Shown here one piece after another: positions 16,524 to 24,604 of a DNA stretch of 34,080 bases. The position numbers and the translations under genes were made by a program. The notes beneath the pieces are model-generated. The model was not told where the DNA came from. It searched no databases and saw only the letters and a list, made by a program, of their open reading frames with translations. The stretch's first letter is position 1; each line of letters begins with the position of its first letter. Origin of the DNA: Arcicella sp. (GTDB lineage: Bacteria > Bacteroidota > Bacteroidia > Cytophagales > Spirosomataceae); contig JANXML010000113.1 in assembly GCA_025354645.1 (NCBI GenBank), positions 1 to 34,080 of the forward strand. The letters are read 5' to 3'.

Positions 16524-17927
16524 ATGCTTTTTAATTCCATACATTTTTTCTTTTTTTTCATCATTGTTACTTTAGGATATTGGTCTTTGGGTTGGGCGGG
16601 TCGTTGGCGATTGTTGCTTTTTGCAAGTTGTTATTTTTACATGATTTTTAAACCTGTTTATATTCTTATTCTATTTTTTACCATTATCATTGATTATTAT
16701 GCGGGTATTTGGCTTGAAAAGACAGAAGGAAAACAAAGAAAATGGTTATTGATAATTAGTATTATTACCAACGTTGGAATTTTAGCTTTCTTTAAATATT
16801 ATCATTTTGCTTTTGAAAATATCGAAAATCTTTTAGGTATATTTCAAGTAAAAAATCCATTACCAGTTTTTGACTTTATCCTTCCAATTGGGCTTTCTTT
16901 TCATACTTTTCAAGCGATGAGTTATACGATTGAAGTGTATAGAGGAAACCAAAAAGCGGAAAAACATTTCGGAATTTATGCCTTGTATGTGATGTTCTAT
17001 CCACAGTTGGTGGCAGGTCCGATTGAACGACCTCAAAATGTCTTGCCCCAATTTCACATTACGCATAAATATGATTTCGAAAAAGTAAAAAGTGGTTTAA
17101 TGATGATGGCTTGGGGACTATTAAAAAAGGTTGTGATTGCTGATAGATTAACAATGTTCGTGGATTATGCTTATGAAAACCCTTCTGAAAAAACGGGGCT
17201 GACATTATTGATTGCCACGTTTTTCTACACTTTTCAGATTTATTGCGATTTTTCTGGATATTCAGATATTGCTCTGGGTTGTGCCAAAGTTATGGGATAT
17301 GATTTAATGGAAAATTTCAGAACTCCCTATTTCTCAACCTCAATATCTGAATTCTGGCGACGATGGCATATTTCCTTATCAACTTGGTTCAGGGACTATT
17401 TATACATTCCAATGGGTGGAAATCGTGTTAGTGAATGGCGAAGATATTTTAATCAGTTTTTTGTTTTCATGATTAGTGGACTTTGGCATGGTGCGGCTTG
17501 GAATTTTGTTATTTGGGGTTCTTTACACGGAATTTATTTAATCTCTGCGGTTTTGAGAGACAAATATTTACCTCAATTAACGCTACCGAAAAATCTTTTT
17601 GGAAAATCAATTAACCTTATCACAACATTTATTTTAGTAATGTTAGCTTGGATTTTCTTTCGTGCGAGAGGAACAAATGATGCCTTTATTATAATAAAAA
17701 AAATAAGCATATTTTCCTTAAATCAAGATTTTAATAGTCCGCTCAACACAACAGAAATGTGGTTTTCAATAATGTTGATAGGCATTTTATTATGGAAAGA
17801 ATTTAATTTTTTTCAAATCAATACTCAAAATTCAGTAAGATTTTATGGCTTAATTACTCTTTTTACCTTGACAATATATTTCTTTGGCGTATTTAATACC
17901 AATCAATTTATTTACTTTCAGTTTTAA
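16524..17927 (+). CDS. MBOAT family O-acyltransferase (AlgI-like)
   Basis: This 467-aa polytopic membrane protein of the AlgI/DltB/PatA group moves acyl groups across the inner membrane to sugars in the periplasm. Key features are PIGLSFHTFQAMSYTIEVYRG (121-141), QLVAGPIERP (161-170), YCDFSGYSDIALG (240-252), FRTPYFSTSISEFWRRWHISLSTWFRDYLYIPMGG (a block at 265-299), and SGLWHGAAWNFVIWG with catalytic H322. It is full length, with about ten helices. One base separates it from the preceding gene. The AlgJ/AlgX-like partner follows across a 63-base gap filled by a palindromic element. This is the second O-acyltransferase system in the locus, after the OafA type. Confidence 0.95.
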   Translation: MLFNSIHFFFFFIIVTLGYWSLGWAGRWRLLLFASCYFYMIFKPVYILILFFTIIIDYYAGIWLEKTEGKQRKWLLIISIITNVGILAFFKYYHFAFENIENLLGIFQVKNPLPVFDFILPIGLSFHTFQAMSYTIEVYRGNQKAEKHFGIYALYVMFYPQLVAGPIERPQNVLPQFHITHKYDFEKVKSGLMMMAWGLLKKVVIADRLTMFVDYAYENPSEKTGLTLLIATFFYTFQIYCDFSGYSDIALGCAKVMGYDLMENFRTPYFSTSISEFWRRWHISLSTWFRDYLYIPMGGNRVSEWRRYFNQFFVFMISGLWHGAAWNFVIWGSLHGIYLISAVLRDKYLPQLTLPKNLFGKSINLITTFILVMLAWIFFRARGTNDAFIIIKKISIFSLNQDFNSPLNTTEMWFSIMLIGILLWKEFNFFQINTQNSVRFYGLITLFTLTIYFFGVFNTNQFIYFQF

Positions 17928-17929
17928 TA

Positions 17930-17988
17930 GTAACCCGATGTTCCTGCATCGGACTTGACAATCATTAGATGTGGAAGCATCGGGTTAC
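17930..17988. repeat. Compound palindromic element (GTAACCCGA...TCGGGTTAC ends), copy A
   Basis: The outer ends GTAACCCGATG (17930-17940) and CATCGGGTTAC (17978-17988) are perfect reverse complements. Each arm is itself a small hairpin: CCGATG and CATCGG around TTCCTG on the left, GATG and CATC around TGGAAG on the right. The element begins two bases after the MBOAT stop codon and ends two bases before the next ATG. A second copy with different but still paired inner stems lies at 29691-29788. It looks like a REP-type intergenic repeat. Confidence 0.85.
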
Positions 17989-17990
17989 AG

Positions 17991-19010
17991 ATGAATTTAA
18001 AAATTTTAAAATATTCTGTTTTATTTTCAGCCATTTATTTGTGGTTACAAGCATACTCACCCCTTGTATATAAATCTTCACGACTTTTCCCAGACGATTA
18101 TCGAAATGGAGATTTGTATCACCTCTCCTATCTTGCTCAATTCAAAGAAAAGCTGCCAATTTGCAATTCTTCCATAAAAGATTCTGTTGCTCAAAATGTA
18201 AATCTTTACGTGATTGGAGATAGTTTTACCGAAGAACAAAAAGTTCGCAACACTGACATAAATGCTTCAAAATATCTAAATGTGCATTGGAATAGTCAAG
18301 TCGAAATAGAATTAGATACTTCAAAAAGGAATATTTTAATCTTAGAAACCGTTGAAAGAACATTCAGAAATCATTTTTCAGAGGAAGTAACTAATTTTAA
18401 ATTTGATAGTAAGTATAAATCTGAACTGAATAATACTTGGAAAAGAAAATTAAAGGATAAAATTGATGAAATAATTACATTCATTTTTCCAGAAAAAGAT
18501 TCAATCGAGCAAAGATTTGAAGCATCATTGTTTAGTTATGATTTCATTTTAAGGTTTAGAGAAATAAAGGCACAGATTAACCATAATTTTTTTGGGAGAA
18601 TAGAAAAGAAAGTTGTTTTATCAAAAGATAAAAACCATATATTTTTCTCAGAAGAAGCGTTGCCAACCGACTCACGTTCAGCATTTTACCCACTTTTAGA
18701 TTCAGAGAAAGATTCTTTGATTTTGAGCATAAATTTAACCCGTGAAAAGTATTTAAAAGCGGGATTTGATGAAGTTTATTTGTCAATTATTCCCAATAAA
18801 GTAAGTGTACTATCTCCTGATTTAGGCACATATAATCATCTGATTGAGCGTGTACAAAATGATTCTAAGTTGATGATTCCAGTAATTGATACTTATTCAG
18901 AATTCAAAAAAAAACCTTCAAAATATTACCTGAAATCTGATTCACATTGGACTTGTGAAGGAAGGAATTTGTGGTTGAATAAAGTCAATAAAATTCTTGT
19001 ATCTAAATGA
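17991..19010 (+). CDS. AlgJ/AlgX-like SGNH-type protein, partner of the MBOAT acyltransferase
   Basis: The chosen start is the ATG at 17991 (MNLKILKYSVLFS), giving 339 aa with an N-terminal signal anchor (about 5-22). An ATG at 17955 would translate part of the palindromic element and is unlikely. The periplasmic part has LYVIGDSFTEE with the presumed nucleophile S78 and, near the end, KSDSHWTCEGRNLW with D317/H319. These are the GDS and D.HWT signatures of AlgJ/AlgX-type enzymes, which accept acyl groups from an MBOAT protein and pass them to a polysaccharide. The stretch between them is Lys/Glu-rich and divergent. Its stop overlaps the start of the OxyR gene by four bases (ATGA), so translation of the two may be coupled. 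Confidence 0.8.
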   Translation: MNLKILKYSVLFSAIYLWLQAYSPLVYKSSRLFPDDYRNGDLYHLSYLAQFKEKLPICNSSIKDSVAQNVNLYVIGDSFTEEQKVRNTDINASKYLNVHWNSQVEIELDTSKRNILILETVERTFRNHFSEEVTNFKFDSKYKSELNNTWKRKLKDKIDEIITFIFPEKDSIEQRFEASLFSYDFILRFREIKAQINHNFFGRIEKKVVLSKDKNHIFFSEEALPTDSRSAFYPLLDSEKDSLILSINLTREKYLKAGFDEVYLSIIPNKVSVLSPDLGTYNHLIERVQNDSKLMIPVIDTYSEFKKKPSKYYLKSDSHWTCEGRNLWLNKVNKILVSK

Positions 19011-19942
19011 CAATCACACAATTAGAATACGTTTTGGCGGTTGAAAAACACCGAAATTTTGCAAAAGCTGCCGATAGTTGCTTCGTGACTCAACCTACTT
19101 TGAGTATGCAAATTCAAAAGTTAGAAGAAGAATTAGAGGTTAAAGTTTTTGATAGAAGCCATCAACCTGTTATAACCACACAAATTGGTTTAGAAATTAT
19201 TCAACAAGCCCGAATTGCTATCTCGGAATTTTACAAGATTAACGAAACCATTAATGCCAATAAACATGATGTTTCAGGTGAGATTCGATTAGGAATAATT
19301 CCTACGCTTGCTCCATATTTATTGCCCTTATTTCTTAATGATTATCTTTCAAAAAATTCGTCTATTCATTTAAAAATCAAAGAGTTAACTACTGATAAAA
19401 TTATTGAAAGCCTAAAAAATGATGAACTGGATTTAGGATTGTTAGCAACTCCGCTTCAACAGCCGAACCTTATTGAATATCCCATTTTTTATGAAGAATT
19501 AGTTTTATATGTTTCTCGGGAAAATGCAATATATAAAAAAAAGTATGCACTTTCAGAAGACATAAATCCAAAAGAATTATGGCTTTTAGAAGAAGGGCAT
19601 TGTTTAAGATCTCAAATTGAAAATTTATGCGAATTGAAAAGAAAATCAATTGGAAATAATCAATTTGAGTATCAATCAGGCAGTTTAGAAACATTGCGTA
19701 AAATGGTAGAACGGAATCAAGGAATCACGATTTTACCAGAATTAGCTACTATGGATTTTAATGAGGAAAGATTGAATTTAGTAAGACATTTCAAGTCTCC
19801 CGAACCCGTAAGAGAGATTAGCTTAGTTTCTCATAAAAATTTTGCAAAAAAAGGTATTCTCAAATCATTAAAAACGTGTATCTTGGAATCATTACCTGAC
19901 AAAATCAAGGAAAATAGAAACCATAATATTTTGAGTATATGA
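19007..19942 (+). CDS. oxyR: OxyR, peroxide-sensing LysR-family regulator
   Basis: This 311-aa LysR protein has the N-terminal winged helix-turn-helix (about 2-60; NFAKAADSCFVTQPTLSMQIQKLE) and a periplasmic-binding-like sensor domain (about 90-300). The diagnostic segment is LLEEGHCLRSQIENLC. The two Cys fall at residues 199 and 208, the same numbers as the disulfide-forming redox pair of E. coli OxyR. This strongly supports hydrogen peroxide sensing rather than a generic LysR role. It is joined by four-base overlaps to the AlgJ-like gene before and the MFS gene after. No catalase or peroxiredoxin gene lies next to it, so its targets are likely elsewhere. Confidence 0.93.
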   Translation: MTITQLEYVLAVEKHRNFAKAADSCFVTQPTLSMQIQKLEEELEVKVFDRSHQPVITTQIGLEIIQQARIAISEFYKINETINANKHDVSGEIRLGIIPTLAPYLLPLFLNDYLSKNSSIHLKIKELTTDKIIESLKNDELDLGLLATPLQQPNLIEYPIFYEELVLYVSRENAIYKKKYALSEDINPKELWLLEEGHCLRSQIENLCELKRKSIGNNQFEYQSGSLETLRKMVERNQGITILPELATMDFNEERLNLVRHFKSPEPVREISLVSHKNFAKKGILKSLKTCILESLPDKIKENRNHNILSI

Positions 19943-21237
19943 AAAATAACCCTAAAACGCTAACTGCTTGGGCAATGTATGATTGGGCAAATTCTGTTCA
20001 TTCTCTTACCATAACTTCTGCAATTTTCCCCATTTATTTTCCAATTGCGGCAGTAATGATGCCTTCAAAAAGCACAAAACTTGATTTCTTGGGTTGGCAA
20101 ATTGAAAATACGGTAATCTATTCTTACGCAGTTTCCTTAGGATTTTTATTATTAGCTTTTTCAGTACCTCTCGTTTCTGCAATTTCTGATTATGCTGGAA
20201 AGAAAAAAGTATTCATGAAAATGTATTGTTATTTAGGAGCAACATCTTGTATGATGTTGTACTTTTTCAAAGAAGGTAATTATTATTTAGGCACTTTCGC
20301 TTTCTTATTTTCAATCGTAGGTTGGGGTGGAAGTATTGTATTTTATAATTCTTATATTCCCGAAATTGCAACCGAAGATAGATACGATTCATTGTCCGCC
20401 AGAGGGTTCACGATGGGGTATTTGGGTAGTGTGATTTTATTAATTCAAAATCTCACAATGGTCTTAAAACCAGAATGGTACGGTGGAATTTCAGGTGGAG
20501 ATGCTTCAAGAATTTCTTTTTTAACAGTAGGGATATGGTGGATAGTTTTTGCTCAAATTCCTTTCGCTTATTTACCTGAAACTCAAAAACCAAAAAAACA
20601 GGCAGGAAATTGGTTTTTGAATGGTTTTAAAGAATTAAAAAAGGTTTTTAGGGAATTGCAAAAGCTAACCATTACAAAAAATTTCCTTTTGGCTTTCTTT
20701 TTTTATAATATGGGAGCCCAAACTGTAATGTATTTGGGTGCTTTATTTGGAGGACAAGAATTAAAACTTCCTTCTGAATCTTTAATTATCACCATTTTAT
20801 TAATACAATTAGTAGCAATTCCAGGAGCCTATATATTTTCTAAACTTTCGGAAATAGTCGGCAATACCAAATCATTGTCATACATAGTACTGATTTGGAT
20901 TGCAATATGTATTGCAGGTTATTATGTTTATACAAGAAATGAGTTTTATATTTTAGCCACCGCAATTGGCTTTGTGATGGGTGGCGTGCAATCTTTATCT
21001 CGTTCAACTTACGCCAAAATGCTTCCAGAAAATACCAACGACACAGCTTCATTTTTTAGTTTTTATGACGTTTGCGACCGCATTTCAACAGTTTTAGGAA
21101 CATTTATGTTTGGATTAGTAAATCAAATTACGGGGAGTATGAGGATGAGTTTATTGTTCTTGACCTTAATTTTTGCCATTAGTTTTTTGATGTTAATAAG
21201 AATTCCATCAAAAAATATTTACTTAATTATCGAGTAA
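19939..21237 (+). CDS. MFS transporter, UMF1 family (Atg22-like)
   Basis: This is a 432-aa permease with about twelve membrane helices. The opening TLTAWAMYDWANSVHSLTIT is the family signature (YDWANS). YDSLSARGFTMGYLGS and GFVMGGVQSLSRSTYAKMLPENTNDTASFFSFYD are two further conserved UMF1/Atg22-like blocks. These inner-membrane proteins resemble the vacuolar amino-acid exporter Atg22, but the bacterial substrates are mostly unknown. The ATG overlaps the oxyR stop by four bases, so it is probably co-translated with oxyR. It ends 46 bases before the tRNA gene. Confidence 0.92.
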   Translation: MKNNPKTLTAWAMYDWANSVHSLTITSAIFPIYFPIAAVMMPSKSTKLDFLGWQIENTVIYSYAVSLGFLLLAFSVPLVSAISDYAGKKKVFMKMYCYLGATSCMMLYFFKEGNYYLGTFAFLFSIVGWGGSIVFYNSYIPEIATEDRYDSLSARGFTMGYLGSVILLIQNLTMVLKPEWYGGISGGDASRISFLTVGIWWIVFAQIPFAYLPETQKPKKQAGNWFLNGFKELKKVFRELQKLTITKNFLLAFFFYNMGAQTVMYLGALFGGQELKLPSESLIITILLIQLVAIPGAYIFSKLSEIVGNTKSLSYIVLIWIAICIAGYYVYTRNEFYILATAIGFVMGGVQSLSRSTYAKMLPENTNDTASFFSFYDVCDRISTVLGTFMFGLVNQITGSMRMSLLFLTLIFAISFLMLIRIPSKNIYLIIE

Positions 21238-21241
21238 AACC

Positions 21242-21272
21242 TTGCAAAAATGCGTTTTGAAATTGATATTTG
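21242..21272 (+). promoter_or_regulatory. Promoter of the tRNA-Val gene
   Basis: TTG (21242-21244) and GATATTTG (21265-21272) are spaced by 20 bases, fitting the Bacteroidota -33/-7 pattern with one mismatch at the first -7 base. The box ends 11 bases before the mature 5' end of the tRNA. Confidence 0.55.
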
Positions 21273-21283
21273 TAGGAGTAAAA

Positions 21284-21358
21284 GGGCTGTTAGCTCAGTT
21301 GGTTTAGAGCGCCGCCTTGACAGGGCGGAGGTCGTAGGTTCGAATCCTATACTGCCCA
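21284..21358 (+). tRNA. tRNA-Val (anticodon GAC)
   Basis: The 75-base gene folds as a cloverleaf: acceptor GGGCTGT/ACTGCCC, D stem GCTC/GAGC, anticodon stem CCGCC/GGCGG around loop TTGACAG (anticodon GAC, reading GUC and GUU), five-base variable loop, and T arm GTAGG-TTCGAAT-CCTAT. The discriminator is A, and CCA is not encoded. The acceptor stem has a T-T mismatch at the fifth pair, and the outermost T-stem pair is G-T; the rest is canonical. It stands alone, not in an array. Confidence 0.95.
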
Positions 21359-21364
21359 CATTGC

Positions 21365-21388
21365 CTCTTCAAATTTATTTTTGAAGAG
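21365..21388 (+). terminator. Terminator after tRNA-Val, overlapping the end of the convergent gene
   Basis: CTCTTCAAA (21365-21373) and TTTGAAGAG (21380-21388) form a perfect 9-bp stem with a six-base loop, followed on the plus strand by ATTTATTTTTTC. It begins seven bases after the tRNA. The stem includes the last codons and TAA of the minus-strand LanB gene, so it lies at a convergent junction. Confidence 0.7.
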
Positions 21389-24300
21389 ATTTATTTTTTC
21401 TTGCCAAATCTGCTTGATAATACCGAAATAAGAAATCGTACATGACCAATTCATGGGTACGTTGATTGTCGCCAATGGTTCGATTTACAGTCATGTGAAT
21501 GGTATCTGACAAATATTTCATCAATTCACTTTCCTGTTTTAATGACTTGATTTGATGAATCAAGGGGATGCAATTTTCAGATTTTTTATCAATGAATTCA
21601 AAAAGAGAAGCATATTCGTGACTTGTATGTATTGAATTATCCAAAATTAGTTCAATTGCATTTCTATTATCTCTAAAACGTTGGTCTAACTGCAGTTTTA
21701 GGTCTTTATTGATTAAAAATTCATTGGCAAAACTTATCTTCATTTTTTCTAATAAATTTTTCTTTTCAATAATAGAAAGCTCAAAATTTGTCAAAAAAGA
21801 ATCAATTAATTTCAAACACCATTGCCATCTTATCACTTCTCTTTCTTCTCCCCAAGTTTGGTCAATCATTGCAATTATTGCACAACTATCTTCAAAGAAA
21901 ATTGATTCGGTAAATTCCATAACGTTTGCCCCGTATCTTTCTATTTCTCGCTGGTAGGAATCTATTTGCATTTTCCATATAATTCCCTCATTTTCAAATG
22001 GTTGAATAACATTTTTTATAAGTAAAAATATCTGACCGATTGTTGATAAATCGGTTAGATGCACTCTGAAACGTAAATGTTTTTCAGGGTCTGCATATCG
22101 AATAAAGAACCATTTATCAATCAATTTTTCTTCGATTAATTGTTCTACGAGTGGTTTTATCGCTTGCGTCAGCACTGTATCCGCCATCTTAGAACCAACA
22201 TAAAACTTAAAATAAAGCCATTCTGAACCAACAGAAAAATTTCGGATAATTTCGGAATTTTCATGTTCTAAATCATTATTCAAACCTCGGAAAACCATTT
22301 CTTCATTGATAAAAGAAGTTATGAATTGATTTGTAAAACCTTGTCCAACATTATTTTTAATCACACTATTTTCATCATGATAAAAAAACTCCTTTAATTC
22401 AATTTTTTCTCGATTTTTAATGGCATCAATCAAAATTTGCACACTCAGAAGATTGTTGATATTTACTAATAATTCATTATCATAATCAGCCAGAACAAAT
22501 CGTTTTGGCAATTTCCATTTAATGCAAAACTCAAGAAAAATTTTAAGTAAATTATCTGATTTACAAGTAATTAGATGATTGAATTCAGTTTCATTAAATC
22601 TCCAAGTAGCCAACGAAAGAATAACATTTTTATAAATTAATCGTGGAGAAAAAACAGTTTGAGGAGCAATACTTAACCAACCTAAATCAAAATTACTTTG
22701 AAGATTTTGTGTTTGTAAATCACAAAGAAAATTATAAATTGGTAAAGCATTTTGAGAAAAATTATGAGCATTACTCAATCTTGGAATCACTTCTTTTGCT
22801 AATCTCTTAGACCTTAAAATGATTCTATCTCGTTGTAAATCAACGGAGACGTATAAATCATCAAGCGAAATTTGATTTTCGAGGGGTAAAGATGATTTTG
22901 CTAAATAAGGAATCTCGTAGGCTCGAAAAGGTGGATGCAACAAAATATTTCCTATTCGATTTTCGGGTAAATGCACAATTTCGGCAAAAATTACATTAGG
23001 ATTTTTAGCTTGTTCAATATCTGTAATATCTTGTATTATATCAAGAATTTGATGGTCTGCATGTGCAAACCTTCCTAATAAATTTGCTCCACTCGACCCA
23101 CTTATTCCCTCTAAATATATCGGCAAGTTCTCATCGCCAGTATGCCTAAACATGATAGAAATTGAAGGAGAAGTTTGAACAATATTGATGGCAAATTTCT
23201 TCAAATCTTCTTCTTTTAATTCAACTTGAAAATCTTCATTTTTGTAAGCATTTAACCATACATTAAATAGAAATTGTTGAAATAGATTTTGAGAAAAATT
23301 GAGGATTTTATTAGCTTTCTCAGGAAGTATTAAACCTTCAGCAATTGGCGTATTTTTACTTTTACCTAATTCTCCGTAACCAATTCCTACTTCGGTATCC
23401 AAAGCAATCAAAATGGGTAATTCTCTTGTTTCATAACGCTCAAAGTAATTAGTTTTAAAATCTTTAAGTTTCTGATTTACAGGGTTTAACGCAATTTTTT
23501 TGAACAACTCTTGAATTTCATTTAAAACATTTTGATATTCAGAATTAATTTCATTTTTATTAAATATTTTTACTAAATCAGTCTGGAATAATTTACCTTC
23601 TTCATAAGGAATTTCAAATGCTTTTATTTCGTCAATTATCTCATGATAAACTGAAAAGTCATTGTTCGTTTTAGTATCAATTCTGGCTAATTGTATTTCA
23701 ATTTTATTGAGCAAATTTGAAATATTTGGGTGATTTGAAAGGGTATTTTTGATTTGTGATGTAAAATCTTCTCCCGTTATAGCGGGTTCCAATTCACTCA
23801 CTAAAAGTTGAGATTCTATTAATTGTTCAACAAAAACTTTTGCATCATCTTCCGAAATTTCATCATCAATCAAGTTTGAAACGATATTGTATATTGTTTT
23901 ACCAAATTTGCACAAATCTAAGACCAATTGAATATACTCTGACCAAGTGATTGCACTGATTTGATGCTTTCTCTGACCATTCAAATAACTGTATTCAATG
24001 TATCGAATCTCCTCTCCTACTCTATATACACTCGAATTTGGCGAGTACTTTATGGAATATTTTATTTGAGGAATTTCAGCTAATTTTTGTGCTAATGCAC
24101 CCGCAAAGTGCATATCTAATCTGGTTTTTCTTTTTGTTTGAGCAGATAATTCTATTTCAGTTTTTTCACTCCATTCCACAACGCCACAACCAGCAAAAAG
24201 TCCAAAAGGAGTGCATCTACTACACATTCTTAGGTAATATTTTCCCAATGAAATAGGAATTTTTTTTAACTTTTTTGGGTCGGTGATTTTCCCCGCTTTC

Positions 24301-24452
24301 CAATTGATTGATTCTTGAAAAAGGATGGGAGAAGCTAAATATAAGGCTTCTAAAAATGTTGGATTACTGAGTAGTTGAATTAAGAATTCTTCGGAAATAT
24401 CGTCATTAAAAGGAAGAGAAGGCGTTCTGACGATGAGTTGTTTAAGAAACAT
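21375..24452 (-). CDS. Full-length lantibiotic dehydratase (class I LanB)
   Basis: The 1025-aa length is normal for full LanB. The N-terminal glutamylation domain (about 1-735) carries the family hallmark RMCSRCTPFGLFAGCGVV (75-92), and the C-terminal SpaB_C/elimination domain (about 740-1020) has WLYFKFYVG, WFFIRYADPEKHLRFRVHL, IERYGANVMEFTESIFFEDS and a final HMTVNRTIG region. Enzymes of this family use glutamyl-tRNA to dehydrate Ser/Thr in a ribosomal peptide, yielding dehydroalanine or dehydrobutyrine. No LanC cyclase, leader-peptide gene, protease or ABC exporter is visible nearby, and the 152 bases upstream contain no ATG on either strand. It is therefore an orphan, or its partners lie elsewhere. 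It lies 16 bases from a tRNA gene, a common site of gene gain. The codon and base composition look like the neighbours. Confidence 0.93.
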   Translation of the reverse strand: MFLKQLIVRTPSLPFNDDISEEFLIQLLSNPTFLEALYLASPILFQESINWKAGKITDPKKLKKIPISLGKYYLRMCSRCTPFGLFAGCGVVEWSEKTEIELSAQTKRKTRLDMHFAGALAQKLAEIPQIKYSIKYSPNSSVYRVGEEIRYIEYSYLNGQRKHQISAITWSEYIQLVLDLCKFGKTIYNIVSNLIDDEISEDDAKVFVEQLIESQLLVSELEPAITGEDFTSQIKNTLSNHPNISNLLNKIEIQLARIDTKTNNDFSVYHEIIDEIKAFEIPYEEGKLFQTDLVKIFNKNEINSEYQNVLNEIQELFKKIALNPVNQKLKDFKTNYFERYETRELPILIALDTEVGIGYGELGKSKNTPIAEGLILPEKANKILNFSQNLFQQFLFNVWLNAYKNEDFQVELKEEDLKKFAINIVQTSPSISIMFRHTGDENLPIYLEGISGSSGANLLGRFAHADHQILDIIQDITDIEQAKNPNVIFAEIVHLPENRIGNILLHPPFRAYEIPYLAKSSLPLENQISLDDLYVSVDLQRDRIILRSKRLAKEVIPRLSNAHNFSQNALPIYNFLCDLQTQNLQSNFDLGWLSIAPQTVFSPRLIYKNVILSLATWRFNETEFNHLITCKSDNLLKIFLEFCIKWKLPKRFVLADYDNELLVNINNLLSVQILIDAIKNREKIELKEFFYHDENSVIKNNVGQGFTNQFITSFINEEMVFRGLNNDLEHENSEIIRNFSVGSEWLYFKFYVGSKMADTVLTQAIKPLVEQLIEEKLIDKWFFIRYADPEKHLRFRVHLTDLSTIGQIFLLIKNVIQPFENEGIIWKMQIDSYQREIERYGANVMEFTESIFFEDSCAIIAMIDQTWGEEREVIRWQWCLKLIDSFLTNFELSIIEKKNLLEKMKISFANEFLINKDLKLQLDQRFRDNRNAIELILDNSIHTSHEYASLFEFIDKKSENCIPLIHQIKSLKQESELMKYLSDTIHMTVNRTIGDNQRTHELVMYDFLFRYYQADLARKNKSLQK

Positions 24453-24510
24453 TTTGCGGTTCTGTTTTCTTGGTTTAGGAATAAGATTTCCGTTTACAAC
24501 AAATTGATTA

Positions 24511-24566
24511 TCAGTTTTTTATCACTCAGGAGAGGTTTAAACTACACACAAGCGATAAAAAACTGA
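24511..24566. repeat. 13-bp perfect inverted repeat upstream of LanB gene
   Basis: TCAGTTTTTTATC (24511-24523) and GATAAAAAACTGA (24554-24566) are perfect reverse complements with a 30-base spacer that itself contains the 8-bp palindrome GTTTAAAC (24535-24542). The element lies between the end of the DUF1080 gene and the start of the LanB gene. It may be a terminator for the first, a leader structure or regulator site for the second, or the remnant of a small mobile element. Confidence 0.75.
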
Positions 24567-24604
24567 CAAAATAGAATAACAATTATATCAGATTATCAAT
24601 AATA

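Noticed and set aside
17955-17990. N-terminal extension of the AlgJ-like protein
   Set aside because: These codons lie in the palindromic element; the ATG at 17991 directly precedes the signal anchor.
21284-21388. tRNA-associated integrative element with attachment site
   Set aside because: No integrase gene and no repeat of the tRNA 3' end is visible in the window, so only the hotspot context can be noted.
24453-24604. Possible lanthipeptide precursor gene upstream of LanB
   Set aside because: No ATG is present on either strand in this gap, and no leader-like or Cys-rich short frame is seen.
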